Assembly: GCF_000001735.4 (NCBI RefSeq)
Contig: NC_003075.7
Coordinates: forward strand, 16,989,001-17,053,000
Reading direction: 5' to 3'
DNA: 64,000 bases
Source of the DNA: Arabidopsis thaliana
Lineage: Eukaryota > Streptophyta > Magnoliopsida > Brassicales > Brassicaceae
The position numbers and the translations under genes are program-made. A model generated the notes under the pieces. It was given only the letters and a program-made list of their open reading frames with translations. It searched no databases and was not told where the DNA came from. Positions 11,411 through 23,105 of the stretch are shown piece after piece; position 1 is the first letter of the stretch, and every line of letters starts with the position of its first letter.

Positions 11411-14400
11411 ACCATCAAGTTTGGGGGCTGTTGGTTAGTGTTGGACATGAATATATTATTTTGTCTTGCCCAAAATGAGGAAAACAATAATGAAGGGGAA
11501 TCAAAAAAGAAAGAAAAGAGATAAAAGCATAAAGAGAAGAGACGCATATGAAAAAAAAAAAAAAAGGATCAAACATTTGTGATTCTTCTAGCTAGCGGAA
11601 ACTTTGGCATATTTATGGGTTCTTTTTTTTTTTGGTTATTTTTGGATGCTAATAACTTTTTTTTATGTTTATGCTACATATGCTATGATCATTATTATGG
11701 TTGCTTGTAGCCATTGTTATGGTCTGGGATTTATTGGTTTTGCTTGCTAATACTCTCTTATAACCCCTGTTACTGTTTTTTTGTTCTGTTCTGGATTTCA
11801 ATATTTCGATTGTTTTTATGGGTTTGAGAGAGTTAAAATAAGAGGAGTAGACTCGTGAATCTCTTCTAATTCTTCAAGCAAAAAGAAACTTTACTTGAGA
11901 GAAAGACTTGTGAGTCTCTTATACCTTAGCAACTTCGTCGGTGTGAGAAAAAAACAAAGTGTACCTTTATTTGAATTTCTATACCTAACATTGTAAGACG
12001 AACAAGTAACACGCCAAAAACATGTACAAAAACGGCAGCGTCTTGTGGTTTGCTTTGCTGTGAACATGAAGCAAACACGTGCTTTAACGCTCTACTGGCT
12101 GGCATTGTACTGCTGTGTTATGTTGTGTATGATTTTGAATGGAACAGTAAACCATTTAAAAAAATACAAAAATTGGAGAGTCGCTATGTAATTAAGAATT
12201 TAAAAGTAATAACATTAAATAACTGTTCTTGTATTTTTCAGTTCGATCAAGAAATAACTGTATTTTTATTTTTATTTGCAAAATCAGCCTAAGGCATTTC
12301 GTATGTTACAAGATTATTTAAACACTAACTTACCAAAACAGCAAAAAGGTTAATGTGTCTTATAAGGCATTTCGTAAGTATGATAGTTTATAAATAGCAT
12401 GGATTCTATGTTTTATAAAAATAAAATAACACAACTTCATACATAAGTTTAAATACAATGTAGCAAAAAGGTTAATGTGTCTATTCAAAAGTTATAAATA
12501 ATTCATAGTGTGTATAGCGTTTTAACCGTGAAATTTTCCCTTTGTTATCATCAGTTTTCACATGTGTGTTAATTCATATTGAAATTATTTGGTTCACTTT
12601 TTGACTAGTTAGGTACTTACTTATTTCTCATAAATGTTTTACATTATTGCAGCGAATTAAGCTTAACGTAATAACAGTATAATGTAGATCTCTCGTAATA
12701 ATGAAAGCTGACTTTTCTACACCTAAAAGTCTAAGACGATCTAGTTATCCAAGGCCCTCTCTACTTGATTTAGTCATAATTATATCTAATTAAACACTCA
12801 CATAATATCAGAATATTCTATATGTTCACCCAAATGTGGAAAATAATCAGAAACGGCCCAAGAATAGGTTCAATGTCACAATCCATGCGAAACAAAAAAT
12901 CAGAACTATTCTTGATAGACTAAGAAAATAGTAAACCCTAATTCACAAAACACACCAAAAATATAGAAAGTTGTCTCAATTATTCTTACCATTTTGGAGA
13001 TGTCAAGTACACAATCCCACCCATCTTGACTATCCAACGGTTAGCATTCTTTTGGCTCTTTCAACTCCAAGTTTTTTCCTTTATTTATTTTTATTGCTAA
13101 TTTTAGCAGTAAATTATTACGTCTACTTTGCTTCCGTACGGTCTAGAGACAACCTACGGACAGATGATGATTGTACATACCAGTAGACTTACAGAATCCA
13201 ACGGTTATTGAACTCACGGGTCATTCATATTGTTCGTTGGATTATAAATTTGAATGTAAACGAACATGAATAATTAAAAACAAGTTGAGATTTGTCTCTT
13301 CATCAAATCAAATCACTTGTCCACCGAGTTCGAGTCTTTTTTCAAGCCAACGAGTCTATCTTAAACCCTTTTACGTCTCTAAATATATAGAGATGTAATT
13401 AGTATTTTATTTCTTCACCACCAAACAATGTTTTATAATTGTAGGAAATCGAGATATATAAAACAATGAATTATTTTGCACTTACTACTTTTGGTAGGCA
13501 TATTTCATGTTGTATGATAGTCCGGAAAATTTTATATAACTTGCTAAAACAGAATTTGTTTCCATTTATATGCATTGTTTAAAAGTAAACTAAAGAGGAT
13601 ATTAAAAGACAGAGAAATAGATTTGATGGAGTTTGGGACAGAGCAATATAGTGCTGACACCTGTCCAATCCCCTGAGACGTGACATGTCACACTCCTTTC
13701 TTATACAACTTACAAGTTCTCTGCACAATTTTATGATACAATGGACATTTGAATTCACTCGTTACAGACTATACCCCAACTTTATTTTGAGTTTATTTTG
13801 CAAAAATGATTTGAGACTGGGAAAATTTGTTTTATTTTCGTCAATGAATATGCGTAGTGACGTCGATACTAACAAAAGTACTACTCTTTACATTCGAATT
13901 TTTGGTGGTTGCGAAACGACAACAAAGATCTATGAAATTTGTGTTTCACATTAAAAACTCAAAATGTATTTTGAAACCCAATGTTTGGAAACATGTAAAC
14001 AAATTAAAGTCTTTGTACTTTTCACCAACAAATGGAAAATATATATCTTCTAACAAATATGAGTATTTGAGGAGCTTGCATTTTCGATAAACAGCTCCTA
14101 ATGTAGTACTCTTTGCATGTTCAAAAGATGGGACGTTTCCTTGAGGGCTGATTTCAACATTCAGAGAAAAAAAATTATATACATGTACGGAAATGAATAG
14201 TTAATCTTGTTGAATAGAATAAGAGAAGAGGAAAGAAAAACAAATATCGTATGTTATTATAGTTTATATATAATCAACTTGCAATAAAGGAAAAATTTGA
14301 AAAGCGTGACTAGATATGCACTTGGAGACTGACTTACATAGTAGATACGATAATCGAATATCTAGATATCTGGATGGTACTCATATTATTTGTTTATTAC

Positions 14401-15745
14401 GTATGATCAAAGATTTATTAATATGTATCATCTTCTACTTGGCTTAATTATTAACTAGTTTAGTATTCGTCTCTAATCTTCAAAACAATCAACATAAATA
14501 TCTAAACTATATTGGTCATATAAAATCTAATACTTTACTATCCACTTGTAATGTTTGTTTTGTTCAGAGTTGGAGACCCACATAAATTGATTTCCCTATC
14601 CGTATTGTAAAACAGACTATTGACACTTTGATCAAATCTCGTTGGATGACATGAACACCAATGATTTGAAGTGGGGAACAATTCAATAGTTAACAATATT
14701 TTTGTTATTTAAATGCATTTCAACTATACGGTCGATATTATTTGAAATGTTTGCAACTACATATTTAAGAAAACGTTAAGTGCAAATGACCCGTTCTTAA
14801 ACACTCCGAATCTCATATAAAATAAAGTTTTTTTGTACTAATCAAACATATAATTTTCAGACTTTTAGTTTTGATAGAAACAAATTACATATACGAACAC
14901 CCAAGTACTACTTTTTATATTCGATAATATTATTCTATCTTCGTTTAAAATATATTAACCACATCAAGAAAAGAGGAATGAAATATTCTAACGGAATTAA
15001 TGTTTGCTGCCAAAAACAAAAAAAAAACAGAAGAAATTTTTACATTTGAGTTTATTGGTATAGTAGTTAGGATTTTGTGTTTTATTATATATTTAAACGA
15101 ATTTATTTAATTATTTCTAATACAGAAAGATGTATATATTCTTATCTACTTTCATTTTGTTTTTAATGTTTTATTTCGTCAATACCCTTAGGGGAAAAAA
15201 GTGTATTTTGGCAAATTTTCCTTAAATCTAAGAGCAAGAACAAAAATTAAAGTCACACATGAAAGTTGAAAGTGATCCAAAGGGATTTGATATTAGAAAA
15301 TAGAAAGTGAGATAAAACCAAAAATAATTTTATATATTTGCCTGGCTTTTTACAAGCATCTCACCCCCACTCACTCTTTACATTTAAGGATGATGAAAAA
15401 TACTTCACTTTTGAAATAATCAAACACCATTTTTAATCTTTATAATAACTCTGACGTTGAAGACATCAACAAACACCTTTAATTACATATAATAGTTTAT
15501 GGAATTTCTCTTCTTCTTCTTGAAATATATTATTTAATTGGAAATAGTTCAATCCCTCTGTCTCTTCTTCTGGAGTCTTGGACCCAACCCCATCATTCCA
15601 GAAATGACCGGCTAAAGTCAAGAACCTCTCTCTGAGCTCTCACCACTTTCTCTCTCTACTCCCTCTCTGCGTGTAGGATACTACTAGACAATTGACAACC
15701 AAAGACTAAAGCTGTGTTGTTGGTTCACTTCTGTTCTCTTTTCCA
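11411..15745. other. 4.3-kb gene-poor region: LARP1c 3' UTR and FD upstream region
   Basis: The first ~450 bases look like the LARP1c 3' UTR (A-rich tract at 11551-11565, then T-rich). The rest is AT-rich with only short spurious frames. A 21-base direct repeat containing GCAAAAAGGTTAATGTG lies at 12340-12360 and 12462-12482, and AAGGCATTTCGTA occurs near 12291 and 12364. CT-rich sequence from about 15540 marks the FD leader. I recognise no transposon or RNA gene. Confidence 0.55.
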
Positions 15746-16952
15746 ATGTTGTCATCAGCTAAGCATCAGAGAAACCATAGACTCTCTGCTACAAACAAGA
15801 ACCAGACTCTCACCAAAGTTTCTTCCATTTCATCCTCATCACCATCGTCTTCTTCTTCATCATCATCAACCTCATCATCATCTCCTTTACCTTCTCAAGA
15901 CTCTCAAGCCCAGAAGAGATCTCTTGTCACCATGGAAGAAGTTTGGAATGACATCAACCTTGCTTCCATCCACCACCTAAACCGACACAGCCCTCATCCA
16001 CAACACAACCACGAGCCAAGGTTCAGGGGCCAAAACCACCACAACCAAAACCCTAACTCAATCTTCCAAGATTTTCTCAAAGGATCTTTGAACCAGGAAC
16101 CAGCACCCACAAGCCAGACCACGGGTTCTGCGCCTAATGGCGATTCCACCACGGTCACTGTTCTTTACAGCTCTCCTTTTCCACCTCCTGCAACTGTTCT
16201 GAGCTTGAATTCCGGCGCTGGCTTCGAGTTTCTCGATAACCAAGATCCTCTTGTTACCTCAAACTCTAATCTTCATACCCACCATCACCTCTCAAACGCT
16301 CATGCCTTCAACACCTCTTTCGAGGCTCTGGTTCCATCCAGTTCTTTTGGTAAGAAAAGAGGCCAAGATTCCAATGAAGGTTCAGGGAATAGAAGACATA
16401 AGCGTATGATCAAGAACAGAGAATCTGCAGCTCGTTCCCGCGCTAGGAAACAGGAATGTGCCTCTCCTCTTCCCTCCTAATCTTCTTCTACTCATGTGTA
16501 TCAAAAAGGGAAGAAAAGAAATGTGGTTTTGCCATCAAATTGCTTTTGATCTAAAAAAAGGTCTCTTGGTTTTGATTCTCATTTGCAGGCTTATACAAAC
16601 GAGTTAGAACTTGAAGTTGCTCACTTGCAGGCAGAAAATGCAAGACTCAAGAGACAACAAGATCAGGTAAACAAGCAGAGCCAAGTTCTTAATGTTTTAC
16701 CCTTTTGTAGCACTCATGTCATTAGATCAATTCCTTGTAGTTTAACCAACTTATAAAAAGAGACAGACAGACAGCCTCTGGAGTATATTTGTTTTACACA
16801 CTTTTTTGTCCAATGACATTTTGGGTGGTTAGATTCTGATACTTCAGTTGTGTGTTTATTATGTGTGTGTGTGTGTGCAGTTAAAAATGGCTGCAGCAAT
16901 TCAGCAACCCAAAAAGAACACACTTCAACGGTCTTCCACAGCTCCATTTTGA
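15746..16952 (+). CDS. FD: bZIP transcription factor FD (flowering, partner of FT)
   Basis: This is a group A bZIP factor of 285 residues, recognised as FD (At4g35900). FD acts at the shoot apex with the florigen FT and 14-3-3 proteins to activate floral identity genes. Exons: 15746-16453, 16589-16666 and 16881-16952. Visible parts are a Ser-rich N-terminus, a TMEEVWNDINLASI conserved box, and the basic region KRMIKNRESAARSRARKQ with the N-x7-R signature at residues 224-232. The leucine zipper AYTNELELEVAHLQAENARL follows, and the C-terminal SAP motif RSSTAPF carries the phospho-acceptor Thr282 used for 14-3-3 binding. The first intron begins GAATGT rather than GTATGT, so it is GA-AG. No GT donor nearby preserves the bZIP frame. 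Unspliced, the frame would stop after eight extra residues, truncating the zipper. The second intron is GT-AG and ends in a TG tract. Confidence 0.95.
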
Positions 16953-18283
16953 GAAATCTACAAGTCCTTGTTTCTCTTTTGGGGATTGAGATTGTCTCAT
17001 GAAGAAGTGAAAAAATGGCAAAAGTTTGTACCCTTTTTTATTAGCTATAAGTATAACTAAGCCTAAAATTGTAGAACTAAGATATTGTAGGGGAAAAAAG
17101 AAGATGTAAAACAAAAGACCCGGAAAGAGAAAAGGATCTTTCAATTTCCTAAGGCACAGGAACACCTGTCCTGGGTCCTCTCTTAATGTTCTGTCGTTTT
17201 CCTATGCAAACCCTTTTTTCACTTCTGTACTAACTTCTACTTGTATTCTTGTTGTAGTAATGTTCTACTTCCTCTTCTAATACTAGTAAGAAAAAAAACC
17301 TTATGTTTTACTGTTTAACCAATTTGGTTCTTAAAAGAAGCAAAGGATCAAATGACCAATAGACAAAACAGTGCTCCACTTAAATGATGACAATACCAGA
17401 GAAAAGTGAGAAGGGGACCTATCACTGAACATTTAATTTTCTCCCTATCACATTATCACATAAATATCCAATCCTTTGGCTGTCTACCATACAAGCCAAC
17501 AACTTGCAATATGATTTTGAAACCTCCAAGCCAATGGGAATTAAGTTCACCACTTTTCGGGTTGGTCAAGAGAGAACATGATAAGTTTCTTATTCAGCAT
17601 GGTCACTCCCCACGTTTTATTTATATTCATAGTACATAGTATTGTAGCTTTTGCTCTAACTGGTCACCATCAAAAACACTAGGTGTGTTTGTATTCATTT
17701 GGTTTATCAAGAGAATAGTTTTTATCTTCTTTTGGCCCAATTTCATTTACCTGACAGTGATAAGTCTTGTTGATCCACTTTTGGTTGTTGATATATTGCT
17801 GTGTATTCTTTTAAGCAACCAAAAGTGGACATCAAGAGCTAATATGGTGTAAATATAGTGGACATTAAGATAAAGAAGAATAGTTACCAAAAGTGGGACT
17901 ATGACTAGAATCTATCCTCACATTATATGGTTACACTTAGAGCCCCTCAAATAGGCATCCAATACTTTAAATCATGCTTCTACTTTCATTCCAGTCAATA
18001 AGAATCCTAGACTTCAAGAAACTTTAAACGAAAAAGTTGGTTTATTCACCTGAAACTACACACCTATAATGTTTTTCAATTGGTTACATCAATGTTTCCC
18101 ATCAAACATTCATACTTAAAAATGCTACCAGAACTTGGCCACAAGCCTAAAAGAGAGTTTAGAAGAGATGATCAGGTAACTAGTACAGAGGACAGAACGA
18201 ACCATTGATAAGTTGCTGCAGATACAAGCTGATACCTTCACTCTGACCATTTTATTTCTTTTTGGGTGCAAAAGCAAAAGTCA
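16953..18283. other. Intergenic between convergent FD and PREY-like genes
   Basis: This holds the FD 3' UTR (to about 17290) and spacer. One hairpin-capable inverted repeat is visible at 17774-17829. A further partial copy of its arm (ACCAAAAGTGG) lies near 17886. No coding region is supported. Confidence 0.55.
17774..17829. repeat. Short inverted repeat (14-bp arms, 28-bp loop)
   Basis: TCCACTTTTGGTTG at 17774-17787 is matched by its exact reverse complement at 17816-17829. It could fold as a hairpin or be a relic of a small inverted-repeat element. No target-site duplication is evident. Confidence 0.5.
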
Positions 18284-19067
18284 TTAAGCTTTTGATGCAT
18301 CACCTTCCTCCTCAAGTATTTTTCCATCCTTTGGAACCAAGCATGGAATCCCATCTTTGATCTAGCGTGTTAAGAGAAGCAAAATCAAGTCTTAAACATT
18401 GAATCGTGAACATGAAGTGAAATCTAAAAAGAACAAGAAGAATATCATTAAGAAGAAAACAGCCGACCAATCACTTTAGCATATGATTATTCCATCAGTG
18501 AATCCCAAATCAACACCAAGAATAAATTCATTTTAAACATTATTTAGTATGAAGCAAATGAAGAATAATGAAAGAATCAAAGTCTATATATATATACACA
18601 TCTCAATCTTTGATTAGACAATTCCTAAAAGATCAAAGTTGGGTTGAGAACATGTTCACTGAATAAGAGAGCATGATTCTGAAAGCAGATATGATAGTGA
18701 TTTCGTACAATTTCACTGTTTGGAGAGTTAATAAGCGCCATAAATCTAACTTTCATGGAGCTCAACAGCTCACAAGCATCTGAATCGAAAAAATCAAAAA
18801 GCTTTGGATAGAAGCTTACAGGAAAAGAGACACCAATAGTATCGCTGACAAGTGATTTCGTCTTCTCGCAAAACCTATCAGCAATCAATTCACCAAATTG
18901 CTTAAACAAGTTCTTCGGGACCAATCGAATTTAAGCTATGTACATTTTGAAGGAGAGAAATCGAACCTCAGAGGTTGCTTAGAGAGAGGGCACACCAGAA
19001 TCTCGGAGAGGGTCTTGTCAATTACATTGCCGGCGTCTTTTAGCAGCACTCTGTTTAGTCTCACCAT
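18284..19067 (-). CDS. PREY/Trm112-like mini-protein (77 aa)
   Basis: This small three-exon gene has CDS exons on the minus strand at 19067-18967, 18874-18820 and 18361-18284, with GT-AG introns and a continuous frame. The 77-residue product reads LSEILVCPLSKQPLRFCEK, then SLVSDTIGVSFPIKDG and IPCLVPKDGKILEEE. That is the pattern of the Trm112p-like/UPF0434 family, closest in layout to mammalian PREY (PYURF). PREY is a mitochondrial methyltransferase partner in ubiquinone and complex I assembly. The insertion that lengthens true Trm112 (about 120-130 aa) is absent, so I favour PREY-like over the Trm112 tRNA/rRNA methyltransferase activator. Localisation is inferred; the first 20 residues are basic/hydrophobic but short for a classical presequence. 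I recall the locus as At4g35905. Confidence 0.8.
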
Positions 19068-19816
19068 TCTAAAGCTTTGATCTTTAGCTCTCTCCGGACT
19101 TTTTCCTTTTTTCCGATCTCCGGTAGAATCGACCGGCGTTGAGCGATAGTTTTGGACTTTTTGAGTAAAAACGCAAAACGCCCCTATAAATTTAAAAGTT
19201 TCCAACCATGCCCCTCAATTTTTATGTTTCACAAACGGTCCCTTCAATGTGTATATATTATTCTAGCTAGGGGAGAAAATTTTCAAATATAAGCCTCTAT
19301 ATTTTATAGTTCTTGTTTGATGCCCTCAATTCTAATTTGTTGACCATTCGTCCGTCGGACTTTATAAATTGATCAAACATTAAGCGCTTCGTGTTATAAT
19401 GTCTATGGGACATTGGTTAGAATTTACACAGATTTCTTATCCAGCTATTGGAAGATGTTGATCACTTGCACTCTAGATTAATGCTCCTGAATCTCTGATT
19501 CTGCGCATAGAAATATTACAAAACTTGATTCTCGCATCACCCCTAACAAGTTTACTACTTGTGTTACAAATTGTAAACTTCCCATGATTCTTGTATTATA
19601 TGTGTAAAACTGTAGATGCTTCATTCAATTGCTCAGTGATTTTGCTTCACATTGAGACAATCATTGTAACGAATGAGTAAAAACACTTTTAACATCTACG
19701 ATGATATCAGATCGACATTAAACTAAGATGATCTTAGGTTTCTAGGAATAATCCTTGATAAGCATGACAGGATTTAAACTTCCTCTCATACCTTGTGCAA
19801 GCATCCGAATGCAGAT
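19068..19816. other. Intergenic between PREY-like and CTU2 genes (both minus)
   Basis: This contains the presumed PREY-like promoter (about 19070-19160) and the CTU2 3' UTR. A segment at about 19165-19420 has a run of CCCCTATAAATTT, CCCCTCAATTTTT and TCCCTTCAATG-like phrases, which suggests old repeat-derived intergenic DNA. No gene is supported. Confidence 0.5.
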
Positions 19817-22014
19817 TTAGACAACCTCTTCATCGTCCAAGAGCAGACAGTCTTTAATTTTCTCCCTGAAATAAATGGAAACCAATGTTAGGAATCTCAA
19901 ATAGTGTTTCACTCAGTCTTGATCTTGGTTGTTTTAAATCTGATGCTTCCTAGAGACATGAACTACCAATAATGTAGGTAAAACGAATGGAAAAGGAATC
20001 CAAGTTTGAGATCAGAGTTAATGCATACTACTCACCTCAGATAAGCTTGACTATCAACTTTTTGATGTTTCACTTGGGAAATCATGTGATCTGGTAGAAA
20101 TGAACTGAATTGCTCAAGAGATGATCCATCCTGTGGAAGTATTTGAAACCGGCAACTTGAACAGCAAGCAGCATAGAGGACATCAGATTCCTGGCCTTCT
20201 TCAAAAGTATCCAACTCTGATGAGTCTGATCTATTTAGCGGGCCATTGCAGATAGGACAGAAAGCTTCAGTAGTCATTGATCCATCATATTTGAGATTGA
20301 ATCTCTTTAGGCGCCTCTGAGTGGCCATAGGTACATTAGAGTCGTCTGTTTCCGGAATTTTATTGAAGTAAAATGGAGTCAGCTTCGCAGCTGTCCGTAC
20401 AATTGTGCATTCCCGGGAAGGATTTTCTTCCTGCACAACAGAACCCAGAGACAAATGAATCAGTAAAAACAAAGTAACAGGTAACCATGCATGCACTTAA
20501 ACATATGCAGAAGATGAACATTATCTGAACCTGCAACAGAGCGACAAATGAAGACACCAAATCATTGATTCCGCATTGAGAACGACAAGCCAACTCCACA
20601 GTCTTAAGTCTGCCCTGCCCAGAATATGTGACGTCACTCAATAGTTGGATTATGCAAGAATAAGGTTCACTATAACAATACAATGTAGACTAGGCAGCCA
20701 ATAAACGAACCCATCCAAAAGGCAGAGTCTAGTTATTTCCAGTCGAACACAATCTCGAAGTGGAAGTACAATGGGAACCTTCCATCTAGCATCAACATGC
20801 TGAATATCTGCTGATAGTGAATAACCTCGTCCCTGTTTCAAGAAAAAGCAATTCAACTCACAATTCTGATAGAACATAGTCTAAAGGGAATGTCCAAATA
20901 AAGTACACAAAACATTGTGTACTGAAATAAAATCTTTACACCAAAACTTCAATTTTTAGAGATGTAATTGGTTAAGTCCAAAATATCTACATTCTTTAAG
21001 GTAGCCATTGATTGCTTTCTGGCATGAAGTTCTCACTCTAAGATGCAATCTATAGAATAACTAAGCCAGAGGAAACACGAGTCAAGTCAGGGCACTAAGC
21101 AACACACCTTGACAGTAGCCGTAAGAACATGGGAAGCAATTCTCGACGTGCATGATCCCAACACTAATCTATTGTACCCATTTTCAGCGGCAACCTAAAA
21201 AGGTTTATCAAACAACATTAAACAAAAGATATTTCCAAATCTGAATTTCTTTCCCAGACAGAAACAAAAGCAATATAATGTCCAAACCTTTTGCAAAGAT
21301 AACATTTTCAGATGCAGCAGAAGGTCTTCTTTTCCAGTATCGTCAGGAACAGAATCTAATAGCTTCAGAAGTCTATCCCGTGCGTCAAGAGAGTCTGAAC
21401 CAAATATGCTTTCGACTGGAACAACATGGAGATCCTTAGCAGGTGGAGACAAACACGAGACAGTATATCGAACCCACTCAATTGCATCAATCATTTCAGT
21501 GGAAAGAGCAGGAAAAGCTGCAGTTTCATCCACAAAAGCAACACCAACACCAAACACAGGTAAAGATCTATCTCGACTCGCCTCGTAATTCTTCAAAGCC
21601 TTGATTTGCAACTCGTGCACAAATTGAAGAGAAACCCTAACATCATACTTGCTACGTTTAGACACCAATCAATAACATATCAAAAAACAGAAACTAAAGG
21701 AAAAAAAGAGAGCAAAACCTGGAAGATGATCCGCCAGAGAAAGCAACAAGGACGTTATCTGAAGGAGTGATCATAGCATGAGAAGTAACAGCAAGACGGA
21801 ATTTCCCAAAGACATTGTTCCTAAAACAATCTGCGCAGAATCTTCCATCGTCGAAGCCACCGTCACCAAATGTCATAGGCGCATTGCATTTACACTTGAC
21901 GCAGACACTCTCATGATTACCGCCACCAGATACTGCATCATCCACTATCTTACTTCCATTATCTTTCTCACGGTCATAGCAACCTGACTCACAGCCTGAG
22001 GAATTACAAGCCAT
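19817..22014 (-). CDS. CTU2: Cytoplasmic tRNA 2-thiolation protein 2 (NCS2 homologue)
   Basis: This encodes 458 residues, the length I recall for Arabidopsis CTU2 (At4g35910). CTU2 works with CTU1 (ROL5) in the cytosol to make the 2-thio group of wobble uridine 34 in tRNA-Lys, -Glu and -Gln, with sulfur delivered by URM1. CDS exons (minus): 22014-21719, 21636-21288, 21194-21108, 20832-20711, 20609-20531, 20430-20036 and 19865-19817. All introns are GT-AG and all phases agree. N-terminal cysteines (CVKCKCNAP, then CADC) look zinc-binding. VAFSGGSSSR resembles a degenerate PP-loop; the catalytic SGGxDS form belongs to CTU1. C-terminal CPICNGPL and CCSSC pairs and an acidic DCLLLDDEE tail match the NCS2 family. 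I chose ATG 22014 because the codon further upstream is TTG. Confidence 0.93.
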
Positions 22015-23105
22015 TTCCAATTCGCAAGCAGCTGAAACTGTGGAAAATTTAGATTAGGAATTACAACACAAAGGAGTAGACAATGCTATCAACATCTAAT
22101 TCACGAGACTTAACTACTTTCCGCCATTAACGAGATAATTAAGAGATTGTTACTCTAAACGAAATCATTAGTCTTTTTTACTCAATCAGTATATAATCAA
22201 TCCTATTACACTGTATATTGCTAAGTCTTGCTATAAAGCGAATATATTGAATAGATAGCGATGTGTGCACATTCAAAATCGAAACAAGCAAATAAGTGAT
22301 TAGTTACCAGTTTGAGAGAGAAAGAGAGTCGTCGCGATAAAATCTTTAGCAGCCCCAGGTCAGCCTCAGGCGGCGCCAAAACGTTATGCGGTGGTTGACT
22401 ACGGCGATATTGGTTTAATTGTTAGAAAAATGTCACTACTTTGTCTGAAACTAGGGTTTAGAGAAAGCAAGAAAAATTGGGGAAGAAGATGAAAGTGGTT
22501 ATTTACGAGTCTACCCATACCGGTGAGACGATTAGTAAAGAAATTATGGTTTGATAAGTATTTAAAAGATGCTAAACCGTAAACATGTAACCATCCATTA
22601 AAAGGAACCGACAAGTTTTGTCCAATTTGGGAGCAATAGAAGAGAATCATCATCAGTCATATCAATTTTGTCAATGTTTTAGGCTTTTTAGTCATGGTAA
22701 TGATACCTCACATGCATTTCTTCATCTCTTTTCTTCTTCAAAGAATTTTCCTTAATTTGCTATTGTAATATTAATATTCACCCACCAGCAAATTGTATAT
22801 GTTCTCCTTGATTCATAAAAGAAAACTACTATTTTGACCCAAAACACAAGTTTGGTTCAATTGGCCATCCGGTAAACCTAATACCCTATCTTGTGATAAA
22901 AGGTTGAAATAAGAATTAGTTAGTCTATATGTGATACACACAACACAAATTGCTGAAATTAAGATGAGAATCCCAAACTAATTTACATACGACTCCACGA
23001 TTTAACACAATAATATTAAGTGAGTAGTACGAAGAAGAATCTCGTCTCGTATCCAGAGTTACAACAAATCGTTGTTTTTGTTCACCTTTTGTATAATAGA
23101 AGATT
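22015..23105. other. Intergenic: CTU2 promoter and MCA1 3' UTR
   Basis: I see no gene. CTU2 leader sequence probably extends to about 22340. The MCA1 3' end lies at about 23000-23105. Confidence 0.55.

Noticed and set aside
19150-19420. Phrase-repeated CCCCTCAATTTTT-like DNA as a transposon
   Set aside because: It resembles generic plant intergenic repeats, but no termini or coding sequence could be defined.
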